NCBI RefSeq assembly: GCF_000970685.1
Contig: NZ_LAJB01000016.1
Coordinates: forward strand, 1 to 47,628
Source of the DNA: Domibacillus indicus
GTDB taxonomy: Bacteria; Bacillota; Bacilli; Bacillales; Domibacillaceae
DNA: 47,628 nt
Reading direction: 5' to 3'
In this document: piece after piece, positions 33,927 through 42,284 of the stretch
How positions within the stretch are numbered: the stretch's first letter is position 1
Layout: the number at the start of each line of letters is the position of its first letter
The notes under the pieces: model-generated
The model's database searches: none
Told to the model about the DNA's origin: nothing
Seen by the model: the letters and a program-made list of their open reading frames with translations, nothing else
Translations under genes and position numbers: made by a program

Positions 33927-34163
33927 CTAAATCATTTCTATTGGTTCCAGCAGCTGTTCATCTGTGTCGCAATAGGCTGCACCCACTCCATGGATGGTCC
34001 ACGTCCTGGTGTGTTGATTGAACATCAGCGTCCACTGCCCGTTCCGCTGCCTGTCTTCAAAACAAAGTAATTTTTGTTTCCTTGTTCATCGTAAAAAGCA
34101 ATCTGAGGAAAATCCATTAGAAATTGTTCAATATCTTTTTTTTGATTTTAATACTTTAGACAT
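33927..34163 (-). pseudogene. Frameshifted small protein gene
   Basis: The ATG at 34163 follows AAAGGAGAGG and reads MSKVLKSKK. One surplus A in the A8 tract shifts the frame; corrected, it reads DIEQFLMDFPQIAFYDEQGN and KNYFVLKTGSGTG. A second shift then gives QWTLMFNQHTRTWTIHGVGA and ends at 33927. The original product was about 79 residues. I do not recognise the family. Confidence 0.55.
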
Positions 34164-34402
34164 GATGACCTCTCCTTTAAAAATGATTTGAAAAACATAA
34201 GAAATATTTTGTTTTTTAGACAGTTATTTTTATCATAATACATAATTTGGTAAAATGATGTATGATCTCCTCTTTTTTCATATCCCTGTTCCTGTTAACC
34301 ATCCATACTGCATTTATAAAACCAAACTGAAATAAAAAGAATGGCACTCCTAGCAGCTTTCAATGCATACTGCTTAATAACTCTTCAAATTTTATCGGAG
34401 AT

Positions 34403-34690
34403 TAGGAAGAAGCGCCTTTATGCCCGGCTCGTTGAAGATACATATGGCCCTTCATCAGACTTTACGCATGAAAAATTGCTTTTTTCTAAAATGGTCAGGT
34501 ATTAAATCCATTTGTTCATGTGTGGCAAGCTGTAAAAGTGGATCTGGCGCACCAGCTGTCCATCCCAATACTGTTTAAACAGCCGCACAAAGTGTTCATA
34601 CAGCTCAACTGTCTTATTTGTGTTCCTCAGAAGGAGTATTTGATGCCTGAAGCCGCGATCCTTAATGTCCCGGCTGTGCGAGAAGTTAGA
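34403..34690 (-). pseudogene. C-terminal relic of a uvrX-type polymerase gene
   Basis: Matches the 3' part of the uvrX gene at 44020-44380: shared codons include RGFRHQILL, NKTVELYEHFVRLFKQYWDG and the closing region with ATGCCCGGCTCG (34421). About 65 bases in the middle are missing and stops are present. It is a second, degraded Y-family polymerase copy. Confidence 0.82.
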
Positions 34691-34849
34691 CCTTATTCTC
34701 CATTTTCTCTGTAGTAATTTACAAATTTTCGAAAAAAGGGGGGACAACTGATATTAACCTGCTTTGTATTTTCTTAAAATGTCGCCTTCCTCTCTAAATA
34801 AATCAGGACAGCTTGTAATTTCAACTTAAATGAATACTTTTCCATTAAA

Positions 34850-34897
34850 GAACTGCACCCCAATTGTTAAGTGTGACTAACAATTGGGGTGCAGTTC
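34850..34897. repeat. Perfect hairpin with 20-base stem
   Basis: The arms GAACTGCACCCCAATTGTTA and its exact complement surround an 8-base loop (AGTGTGAC). It lies 54 bases beyond the 3' end of the DUF4353-type gene. It may serve as terminator, but there is no proper T run; its arms resemble insertion-sequence ends, so a small mobile remnant is possible. Confidence 0.75.
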
Positions 34898-34951
34898 GAA
34901 TCGAGAGGCCTTTTTCTTTTATGAATACTTCCTGCCTGCCTTATCCTCTTA

Positions 34952-37033
34952 TTACTGATTTTGTTCCTGCATTCCCCGTCCCTGAGGCATTTCCACTCCC
35001 AGATCTGCCAACTGTTGTTGGGCTTCCTCACTGGTAATAGTGCCGCTTCTTTCTTTTTCCATGATACTTTGAACTTTCTCTCTTGTTTCTTCATTCAAAT
35101 CGGCAAACATACCGCCTTTTCCTTCGCCTCTGCCAACCCCAGGTTCAACACCAGGACCTCCACCAGTGCTTCCCGCTTCTGTAACCCCTGATTCATTGAC
35201 CCATGTAACAGCATCGGAAATCGTAAATTCGACTACTTTTGTTCCGTCTTGGTAGTCTCCATCTTCAAAAAGGCCATCACTTTCCGTCCCAGTCGATGTT
35301 CCTCCAGTATAAAGAGTATAAGAAGCATCTTTTGTGAGTTCAGGTGAACTGATCACGACCGACTGATAATCTTTTTCCGGTGCAACGGTCGCAACTGTAT
35401 TTCCTTCGCTGTCTTCAAGATGAAGGAGAGTGCCTGCCGATTGTGTTTCCGAATAAGTCATCATGATGCCATTTTGTGTAGATTCTTCAGAAATGGCCTG
35501 AGCCATTCCTGAGCTTCCAGCACCGATCAAGAAGCCACCGCTCATTTCAAAACTTTGGTCATAATCCAGTGTTCCGTTTCCACCATTGGTTGGTCCGCTA
35601 ACAATAACCGTCCCATCTGTCATCGAGATAGAACCATTGGAATCCAGTCCATCGCCATCGCTGTCAACATACACATAGCCGCCATTGATGGAAAGGAGGT
35701 TATCTTCAGCATCTGTCTGTGCCATATCCATGCCTGAACCATCATTGCCGCCGCCGATGTTGATACCGTCATCACTCGCTTTTACGTGAATTTTGCCATC
35801 TGCAATCGTAATGGTTTTACTTTCCATTCCCTCGTAGCTTTTTGTAATATTGATGTTTCCGCCCTTCGTGAGAATGGAGGTATCCGCATGGATTCCATCG
35901 TCACCCGAGGCTACTTTTATGTCTCCACCTGTAATGGTAATGGAATTATTGCTGTGAATGGCATCATCAGATGAATTCAGGTTAAAGCTTCCACCTCCGA
36001 TGGCCACTTCCACAGCCGCTTTCAATCCTTTCGTGCTTTCTGTCTCAGTTGCAGAGCTAGCTGTGCTTGTACTTGTTTCTCCCGGAGCCTGCTTACTTTC
36101 TTCCTTGGTGGCTATGCTTTCCGGGCTTCCTCCGCCGGATGAAACAGTAAAATTTCCATCTGCGACCAATAGCGAAGTCTCCGCCTGGATTCCGTCGTTA
36201 GCTGCCGTGATGTTGAAGGTCCCTCCTTCAATGGCAATGACTGCCTTTGAAGTATCTTCGTCATTTGTGGATTTCATACCGTCTCCGCCCGCTTTAATGC
36301 TGATATTTCCTTCTTTAACGGCTAGAAGGTCCCGGCCTATCACTCCATCATCAACAGCTTCAATCTCGATCGTTCCGCCTGTAATTTTCAGTTCGTCTTT
36401 AGAGGCAATCCCGTCATTATAATTACCGCGAATCACTAACTTCCCGCTGCCGTTGATCGTCAGGTTGCCTTTACTGAACAAGGCAGCACTCGGTTCATCT
36501 TCCTCTGAATCCTCATAAACATATTTTTCTCCATCTGTTAAAAGGTTTTCTGTACCTTCCTCAAGAGACACAATTGTTTTTTCAGCTTTCTTTACATAGA
36601 CAGGTGAACTGGAAGAAGAGTTAATTTCTGCTCCATTCAAAATGAGCCTGACAGCCCCTTCATCTTCTGCATCTACGATAATTTGTCCATCATCCAGTTT
36701 CCCGCTGATCGTGTACACACCAGAAGTTCTGATCGTGATGATATTTCCATCAATCACCACACCGCCATCGCCCTCAAAGCTTGCGCTGCTCCCATCTAAT
36801 TTAATGGATGTGGCATTGTCCCATTTGCTGTAAAGATCCTCATCAGAGTAGGTTACCTTCTCACTGATTACACTGGCTATATCCTGATTGCCAATCGTAC
36901 TTAAGCTCTCGGCTTTTGCGAGTGAGTCATTGGTTGGAGTCGCCTTGTCTTCTCCATTGCTGCAGGCAAATAAAATTGCCGTACACATAAGAGAAGCTGT
37001 TACTTTTATAAATTTAGAATCACGTTTCTTCAT
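34952..37033 (-). CDS. DUF4353-type carbohydrate-binding lipoprotein
   Basis: 693 residues. The N-terminus is a lipoprotein signal (basic start, hydrophobic stretch, LFAC lipobox near residue 24), so it should be anchored outside the membrane. Many repeats of the form (I/L)xIxGGxxxIxxxxDGI (TINGSGKLVIRGNYNDGIAS, TITGGDIKVASGDDGIHADT, GGNINITKSYEGMESK) suggest a right-handed beta-helix with Ca-binding-like Asp/Asn turns. The C-terminus has LNEETREKVQSIMEKERSG and a Gly/Gln-rich tail. Such proteins usually sit with VTC-domain and DUF4956 proteins, as here. It is divergent from the two-component genes and has the same response-regulator box upstream as the VTC gene. Confidence 0.85.
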   Translation of the reverse strand: MKKRDSKFIKVTASLMCTAILFACSNGEDKATPTNDSLAKAESLSTIGNQDIASVISEKVTYSDEDLYSKWDNATSIKLDGSSASFEGDGGVVIDGNIITIRTSGVYTISGKLDDGQIIVDAEDEGAVRLILNGAEINSSSSSPVYVKKAEKTIVSLEEGTENLLTDGEKYVYEDSEEDEPSAALFSKGNLTINGSGKLVIRGNYNDGIASKDELKITGGTIEIEAVDDGVIGRDLLAVKEGNISIKAGGDGMKSTNDEDTSKAVIAIEGGTFNITAANDGIQAETSLLVADGNFTVSSGGGSPESIATKEESKQAPGETSTSTASSATETESTKGLKAAVEVAIGGGSFNLNSSDDAIHSNNSITITGGDIKVASGDDGIHADTSILTKGGNINITKSYEGMESKTITIADGKIHVKASDDGINIGGGNDGSGMDMAQTDAEDNLLSINGGYVYVDSDGDGLDSNGSISMTDGTVIVSGPTNGGNGTLDYDQSFEMSGGFLIGAGSSGMAQAISEESTQNGIMMTYSETQSAGTLLHLEDSEGNTVATVAPEKDYQSVVISSPELTKDASYTLYTGGTSTGTESDGLFEDGDYQDGTKVVEFTISDAVTWVNESGVTEAGSTGGGPGVEPGVGRGEGKGGMFADLNEETREKVQSIMEKERSGTITSEEAQQQLADLGVEMPQGRGMQEQNQ

Positions 37034-37102
37034 GGGTAGCTCCTTTTTTAAATAAACATTTTGGCTAATGTTTTTTAAGTTTGTAATGGTCTTGTGAGTC
37101 CC

Positions 37103-37135
37103 ATTATTGAGAATGAACCTTAAACAAACCTTAAA
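37103..37135 (-). promoter_or_regulatory. Response-regulator box of DUF4353-type gene
   Basis: AACCTTAAA occurs at 37116-37124 and 37127-37135, an 11-base spacing, followed on the minus strand by an AATAAT -10 (37103-37108). On the minus strand it reads TTTAAGGTTTGTTTAAGGTT, identical to the box at 39241 before the VTC gene. The geometry fits a tandem OmpR/PhoB dimer replacing the -35. Confidence 0.7.
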
Positions 37136-37230
37136 AAAGGGCAGAAAAAGAAATAGTTGCTTTTGTTTGAATTGACTCTATAATCTAACGTATCTGTTTA
37201 ACAGGAGATAGATAAAAAGGAGAACAGAAT

Positions 37231-37917
37231 ATGAAATTATTAATTATTGAAGATGACAAGTATCTCTCCCAGTCCATTTGTGAAACAACGAAAGAAATAT
37301 TCGAAACGGAGCAGGCATTTGATGGCGAAGAAGGGTTATTTCTTGCAGAGCAGAATATCTTCGATGTCATTATTTTAGATATCATGCTGCCACATATGAA
37401 CGGCTATGACGTACTGAAGGCATTAAGAAAACAAAACATTACGACTCCTGTCATTATGCTGACAGCAAAGGATGGGATTGATGATAAAATTCAGGGCTTT
37501 AAAGTTGGTGCCGATGACTATTTAGTAAAGCCGTTCCACCGGGAAGAGCTGCTGCTGCGTCTCGAGGCCATGGTGAGGAGATCCGGCGGGTTTCTGAAAG
37601 AGAATGTTATTACTTTTAAAGACTTAAAATTAAATATTAAAAACAAGAAGGCAGAATTGGGCGGGGAACCAATTAAGTTAAACGGAAAACAATTCGACCT
37701 GCTGGAGTATTTGATCAACAATAAAAATACAATTTTAACAAAAGAGCAGATTTTTGATAGGATTTGGGGCTTTGAATCCGATACTTCTACCACCGTGGTC
37801 GAAGTGTATGCCAGCAATTTACGAAAAAGCCTTAAAACGTTTGGATATGATCAATATATCAAAACATTTCGCGGCCTGGGGTATATGCTGACCGACACTG
37901 GTGAAGGAAATGTTTAA
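37231..37917 (+). CDS. OmpR/PhoB-family response regulator
   Basis: 228 residues with AAAAAGGAG upstream. The receiver domain has EDD at 7-9, phospho-acceptor D50 in VIILDIMLP, T at LTAKDG, and K near 99 in DDYLVKPFHREEL. The C-terminal winged helix reads IKLNGKQFDLLEYLI, TKEQIFDRIWGFESDTSTTV and KTFRGLGYML. It is partnered with the kinase that overlaps its 3' end. Boxes of repeated TTTAAGGT nearby are its probable targets. Confidence 0.93.
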   Translation: MKLLIIEDDKYLSQSICETTKEIFETEQAFDGEEGLFLAEQNIFDVIILDIMLPHMNGYDVLKALRKQNITTPVIMLTAKDGIDDKIQGFKVGADDYLVKPFHREELLLRLEAMVRRSGGFLKENVITFKDLKLNIKNKKAELGGEPIKLNGKQFDLLEYLINNKNTILTKEQIFDRIWGFESDTSTTVVEVYASNLRKSLKTFGYDQYIKTFRGLGYMLTDTGEGNV

Positions 37918-39196
37918 TAAAACCATTTTCAAAAAACAGCAGCTAAAATTCATGCTATTCAACTTGATGGCTTTTACTGTTATTTTTACGATTTTTAGCA
38001 TTATCATTTTCAGCGAGGTTCAAAGCACCTTATTCTCTAAAACAGACGAAGAGCTGTTGTTGCTTAAAGAAAGGATGACGGACGATACTGTTACCGGCTT
38101 TAAGCCTGCTGTGAGAAAAGAAGAGCCCGGCTTCAATGAAAGACAAAGAGGTAATCTCAATCCCAGAATCATCACGATTCATTGGGATCGTGATGGAAAT
38201 ATTCTAAATGAAAATGAACTCGGAACATTGTTTTATGAAAACTATCTTCAAGACTATACATTAGACAAAACAACAATAGACAACATCACGATGACGACCA
38301 TTCATAACCTTTATCCTTTCCGGTATCTTCTTTTTAAGGATAACAATGAGGGGGATGACATTGCTTATACACAGCTTATGATCAATGTGGACGCCGAACA
38401 GACCATCATTTCTAATTTCGAAAGATTGATCACGATCTGCTCAATCGTCTTTATTGTTCTCTCTATCTTAGCCAGTTTTATTTTATCAGGGAAGATGATA
38501 AAGCCAATCATTCAATCATGGAATAAGCAGGCAGAATTTGTTGAAAATGCTTCGCATGAACTGAGGACTCCGCTCACAATCATTCAAAATAAGCTGGAAC
38601 TGCTGCTGACTGCCCCGCAGGAAAGAATCGCAGACAAATTTGAAAATATCGCCTTAAGCCTGTCTGAAACAAGGCGATTGTCAAAACTTACTTCAGACCT
38701 GTTAACCCTGGCACGAGCTGATTCAGCGGAAACGCAGCTTGTGAAGCAGCCGGTTGAAGTGGATTCTTTTGTGGAGAAGGTATGTGCTCCTTATAGGGAA
38801 ATTGCCGAGTCTCAGGACAAGCATTTTTGGCTGAATTTAAATTGCCCTTCTACTATAGAAGCTGATGAAACACGGCTTCATCAGCTGCTGGTTATTTTAC
38901 TGGATAATGCTTTAAAATACACAAGTGAAAGCGACAGTATTGGTGTGAAGACATACAGAGAAGATCATAAGGTTATCGTTGAAGTCAGTGATACAGGAAT
39001 GGGAATCAAAGAAGAGAATATTCCCTATATTTTTGAACGGTTTTACCGTGAAGACAAGGCCAGATCCAGAGAAACCGGCGGTATGGGGCTGGGATTATCG
39101 ATTGCCCAATGGATTGTAACCAAGCACAACGGGAGTATTAAAGTGATAAAGAATCAAAACAAGGGAACCACCTTTAAAGTTAAGCTTCCAAAGTAG
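37901..39196 (+). CDS. Sensor histidine kinase
   Basis: 431 residues from GTG 37901 (or ATG 37910), overlapping the response-regulator stop. Two membrane segments, near 16-38 and 176-198, bracket an extracellular domain of about 135 residues. The H-box NASHELRTPLTIIQN has the phospho-His near 219, the N-box is LLDNALKY, and the G boxes are VSDTGMGIKEENIPYIFERF and GGMGLGLSIAQWIV. It probably senses an envelope signal and controls the DUF4353-type and VTC/DUF4956 genes that flank it. Confidence 0.92.
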   Translation: MKEMFNKTIFKKQQLKFMLFNLMAFTVIFTIFSIIIFSEVQSTLFSKTDEELLLLKERMTDDTVTGFKPAVRKEEPGFNERQRGNLNPRIITIHWDRDGNILNENELGTLFYENYLQDYTLDKTTIDNITMTTIHNLYPFRYLLFKDNNEGDDIAYTQLMINVDAEQTIISNFERLITICSIVFIVLSILASFILSGKMIKPIIQSWNKQAEFVENASHELRTPLTIIQNKLELLLTAPQERIADKFENIALSLSETRRLSKLTSDLLTLARADSAETQLVKQPVEVDSFVEKVCAPYREIAESQDKHFWLNLNCPSTIEADETRLHQLLVILLDNALKYTSESDSIGVKTYREDHKVIVEVSDTGMGIKEENIPYIFERFYREDKARSRETGGMGLGLSIAQWIVTKHNGSIKVIKNQNKGTTFKVKLPK

Positions 39197-39225
39197 GAGA
39201 TCACCGATGTGTGATCTCTTTTTTT
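39197..39225 (+). terminator. Intrinsic terminator of two-component operon
   Basis: GAGATCAC and GTGATCTC form an 8-base stem around CGATGT, followed by seven T residues; it starts at the kinase stop. Confidence 0.88.
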
Positions 39226-39240
39226 ATTTTAATTAACTAT

Positions 39241-39274
39241 TTTAAGGTTTGTTTAAGGTTCTTCTCGAATAATA
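39241..39274 (+). promoter_or_regulatory. Response-regulator box of VTC operon
   Basis: TTTAAGGTTTG and TTTAAGGTTCT are 11-base tandem repeats, followed by AATAAT at 39269-39274. The same array in opposite orientation precedes the DUF4353-type gene at 37103-37135, including bases beyond the repeats (TTCTC, AATAAT). Confidence 0.7.
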
Positions 39275-39312
39275 GGCTTCAAGGAAGTTGAACAGCAAAG
39301 GAGAACAGGCAT

Positions 39313-40011
39313 ATGGAAGCGATGAGTTTGAACAATGTAAAGGGACGAAGGGAATTAAAGCATGAGATGTCAAAAGCAGACTGCTACCTTCTTCGCAATA
39401 AATTAAAGCATTACATGGAAGTGGATCCTCACGCCGGGGAAAATGGGACCTATTTAATCCGCAGTGTGTATTTTGACAACCTTGATAATAAAGTGTTGAT
39501 CCAAAAAAAAGAAGGATTATTTGAACGTGATAAATTCCGGGTCAGGCTGTATGACTTCAATACGGATTACTTAAATTTAGAAAAAAAGAGCAAGCGCAAT
39601 AACCTGACGTACAAACAAAAATGCCCAATCACCGCCGAAGAGTATGAGCAAATCAGGCATGGGGACATCTCCTGGATGGAAAATGACGCAAGATCTTTGA
39701 TCCGCGACCTTTACTGGCAAATGAACCTGCTTCAATTAAAGCCCATTACCGTCGTAGATTATGAGAGAGAAGTATTTATATACAAATACGGCAACGTCCG
39801 GGTCACTTTTGACAGTTCCATTAAAACGAGCCTTCGGAATAACGATGTTTTAAATTCGGATATTGTGATGGTGGAAACCAATCCAGACGTTGTGGTCCTT
39901 GAAGTCAAATTTGATGAGTTTCTGCCCACTGTCATTAAGCAGCTGCTGCAAGTAAGCGACATGAAAGCAGGCGCTTATTCAAAATATCAAATCAGCAGAA
40001 TGTACGGGTAA
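39313..40011 (+). CDS. VTC-domain (polyphosphate polymerase-like) protein
   Basis: 232 residues with AAAGGAGAACAGG upstream. It has the triphosphate-tunnel VTC signature: RRELKHEMSKADCYLLRNKL, YLIRSVYFDNLDN, KFRVRLYDFNTDYLNLEKKS, VVDYEREVF and the closing VVVLEVKFDEFLP with SKYQISRMYG. Family members bind nucleotide or polyphosphate in a beta-barrel. In bacteria the gene usually sits next to DUF4956 and surface-protein genes, as here. It is probably cytoplasmic and acts with the membrane protein that follows 41 bases downstream. Confidence 0.9.
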   Translation: MEAMSLNNVKGRRELKHEMSKADCYLLRNKLKHYMEVDPHAGENGTYLIRSVYFDNLDNKVLIQKKEGLFERDKFRVRLYDFNTDYLNLEKKSKRNNLTYKQKCPITAEEYEQIRHGDISWMENDARSLIRDLYWQMNLLQLKPITVVDYEREVFIYKYGNVRVTFDSSIKTSLRNNDVLNSDIVMVETNPDVVVLEVKFDEFLPTVIKQLLQVSDMKAGAYSKYQISRMYG

Positions 40012-40052
40012 CCTGCCCGATCAAGCAATTTACATTATTGGAGGAATAAAAA

Positions 40053-40736
40053 ATGGAAACCACTAATTTTAGTGATATTTTTAAATCTAAGTTTTTGGAG
40101 AATACAAGCAGCTTTTCCCTTGTCGATTCACTGATCGGCTTGCTGGCAGCATTCAGCATTGGGCTGTTTATTTACTTTGTTTACAAAAAAACCTTCTCGG
40201 GTGTTATTTACTCACATACATTTAATATTTCACTGATTGTCATGTCCATGGCCACAGCTTTAATTATTATCGGGATTTCTTCAAATGTTCTTCTGTCGCT
40301 TGGTATGGTTGGCGCATTATCGATTGTACGGTTTCGGACGCCTATTAAAGACCCTATGGATATTGTGTATCTTTTTTGGACAATCGTTGCGGGGATATTA
40401 TGCGGAGCAGGCTTTATTCTTCTAGCCGTATTCGGTTCTCTTTTAATTGGATTGGTATTAGTTATCTTTATTAATCGGATCAAGATTGAGAATCCTTATT
40501 TATTAATCGTAAAGTATCAAGACAATGCCATTGAAAAATCACTGGATCATGTTATTTCTGCCAGTGTAAAAAAATATTTTGTTAAGTCAAAATCCGTCAT
40601 CAACGGATATGATTATGAAATTACTTATGAAGTGCGCGTAAAGGAAACCGATATGAATTTTATTACCAGCATCTCAGACATGGCTGGAGTAAAGTCCGCC
40701 GTGATGTTAAGTTATGATGGAAACTTTACAGCGTAA
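40053..40736 (+). CDS. DUF4956 membrane protein
   Basis: 227 residues with TGGAGGAATA upstream. Four hydrophobic segments lie near 23-43, 52-76, 79-88/100-125 and 127-146, including the family block LGMVGALSIVRFRTPIKDPM with IVYLFWTIVAGI. A soluble C-terminal domain of about 75 residues follows (ISASVKKYFVKSKSVINGYD). It is the usual partner of VTC-domain proteins; its function is unknown. It is the last gene of the operon. Confidence 0.9.
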   Translation: METTNFSDIFKSKFLENTSSFSLVDSLIGLLAAFSIGLFIYFVYKKTFSGVIYSHTFNISLIVMSMATALIIIGISSNVLLSLGMVGALSIVRFRTPIKDPMDIVYLFWTIVAGILCGAGFILLAVFGSLLIGLVLVIFINRIKIENPYLLIVKYQDNAIEKSLDHVISASVKKYFVKSKSVINGYDYEITYEVRVKETDMNFITSISDMAGVKSAVMLSYDGNFTA

Positions 40737-40772
40737 TCAAAGAGAAAAATAAGTGTTTCAAAAAAGGTGTGT

Positions 40773-40815
40773 ATTTGAGTCAATAATTTGGACACGAAAA
40801 ATTATTGACTCAAAT
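40773..40815. repeat. Perfect 17-base-stem hairpin matching IS end
   Basis: ATTTGAGTCAATAATTT and its exact complement flank GGACACGAA. Bases 40773-40795 are the exact inverse of 18923-18945, which covers the right IS end and its flank. It is nested inside a weaker AAGGTGT / ACACCTT pairing that looks like the original terminator between the DUF4956 and MFS genes, as if something had inserted in its loop. Confidence 0.85.
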
Positions 40816-40862
40816 CTACTTTACTCTAAAAACACCTTGGATTTTCAGCTTTCCTTATTTTA

Positions 40863-42170
40863 TTAAACTTTATTCTGATTGTTAGAGGCCCAAACAACAA
40901 TTGGAATGAGCAGTAATGAAAGAGCAGCGCCAGTAATCGAGAGGATTGCATAACTAGAATGTGCTACAACCATGCCAGATAAGCCGCCTCCCAATGCTCC
41001 TGACAAAGCAATCCAAACATCTACAGAACCCTGTGTTTTAGCCCGGGTAGATAGCGGGGTTGCGTCTACAAGAATGGCTGTGCCACTAATTAAACCAAAA
41101 TTCCAGCCAAGACCAAGCAAAGCAAGTGCTGCAATGAGTACTGCTATCGAATCAGCAGGGCCCATAGCGGCTAGAATGCCAGAAACAAGCAGTGTAATGG
41201 CAGAAGCAACAGCCATAACAACACGGCCAATTTTATCAACAAGATAACCCGTTACTAACGAAGGTAAAAACATGGCCCCTATATGAAATCCAATGACAAG
41301 TCCTGCTTCATTCAAACCATGTCCATGGTGCCTCATATGTATAGGTGTCATCGTCATAATGGCAGTCATCACAAATTGAGTTAGAATCATGACTGCAGCT
41401 CCTGCAAAAATGCCTCGCTTGTTTATCGATGCCAAATGAGAGTTTTCCTCTGAAAGTACATTACGGGTTATTCTTTGAGCATCTGCTATAGCTTTTGCTA
41501 CTATATAGGGATCAGGACGAAGGAAAATGAATAGAACCAAACCAGCAAGTATATAAGCTGCAGCAGCTAATATAAATGGACCCGCTAAAGCAGGAATTCC
41601 TATGGATACAGCAAACTCACCCATTACACCCACCAGGTTTGGCCCTGCAACAGCACCGAATGTAGTGGAAACCATGGCTATACTCACAGCCTTTGCCCTT
41701 TGTGTGGAGCTGGCCAAGTCAGTTCCTGCATATCGTGCTTGTAAGTTTGTAGCCGATCCAGCCCCATAGATAAGAAGTGAAATAAATAAAAGCAAAATGC
41801 TATTTGTTAATGCTGAAACGACTACTCCAATGGCACCGATCCCTCCAGCCAAAAATCCAGCCGCAAGTCCAGAACGGCGTCCAAATCGCTGAGAAAGTCT
41901 TCCCACAATCAGTGCGGCCGCTGCAGATCCTAAAGTAAACAACGCCGTTGGAATACCGGTTACACTATCTGTCCCTAACATGTCCTGGGCTAGAAGTGCT
42001 CCCACTGTTATTCCTGCTGCGAGTCCTGCTCCTCCAAAAATTTGGGATATGATCACAACCATTAATGTTCTTTTATATAATTGTTGTTGTTTTTCTGAAG
42101 AGCCAATGTAGCTTTGTAGCCAAGCTGATTGAGCGTCTACTGCTTTTACATTCTCTTTATGCAACATCAT
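40863..42170 (-). CDS. MFS transporter
   Basis: 435 residues with 12 predicted membrane segments and the loop 2-3 motif (GRLSQRFGRRSGLAAG). GGGAGG lies just before the ATG. The C-terminal half has the matching motif (GYLVDKIGRVVMAVAS). It belongs to the major facilitator superfamily; the substrate is unknown, and drug or metabolite efflux is likely. It follows the MocR-type gene on the same strand with a terminator between them, so it may be controlled by that regulator through its own promoter. Confidence 0.9.
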   Translation of the reverse strand: MMLHKENVKAVDAQSAWLQSYIGSSEKQQQLYKRTLMVVIISQIFGGAGLAAGITVGALLAQDMLGTDSVTGIPTALFTLGSAAAALIVGRLSQRFGRRSGLAAGFLAGGIGAIGVVVSALTNSILLLFISLLIYGAGSATNLQARYAGTDLASSTQRAKAVSIAMVSTTFGAVAGPNLVGVMGEFAVSIGIPALAGPFILAAAAYILAGLVLFIFLRPDPYIVAKAIADAQRITRNVLSEENSHLASINKRGIFAGAAVMILTQFVMTAIMTMTPIHMRHHGHGLNEAGLVIGFHIGAMFLPSLVTGYLVDKIGRVVMAVASAITLLVSGILAAMGPADSIAVLIAALALLGLGWNFGLISGTAILVDATPLSTRAKTQGSVDVWIALSGALGGGLSGMVVAHSSYAILSITGAALSLLLIPIVVWASNNQNKV

Positions 42171-42244
42171 TTAACCTCCCTTTTTAAAAGCTAATCCTAT
42201 TTCTTATACTCCTTCAACTAGATTTGAATCATCATAACACGCAC

Positions 42245-42276
42245 AAAAAAGCCATACAATATTATAATTGTATGGC
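42245..42276 (-). terminator. Terminator of MocR-type gene
   Basis: On the minus strand GCCATACAAT and ATTGTATGGC form a 10-base perfect stem with loop TATAAT, followed by six T residues, just after the regulator's stop. Confidence 0.88.
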
Positions 42277-42284
42277 AAACAATA

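Noticed and set aside
35958-36422. Long plus-strand frame (154 codons) inside the DUF4353-type gene
   Set aside because: It is antisense to a repetitive, clearly coding minus-strand gene; its length reflects the biased codon pattern, and it has no ribosome site.
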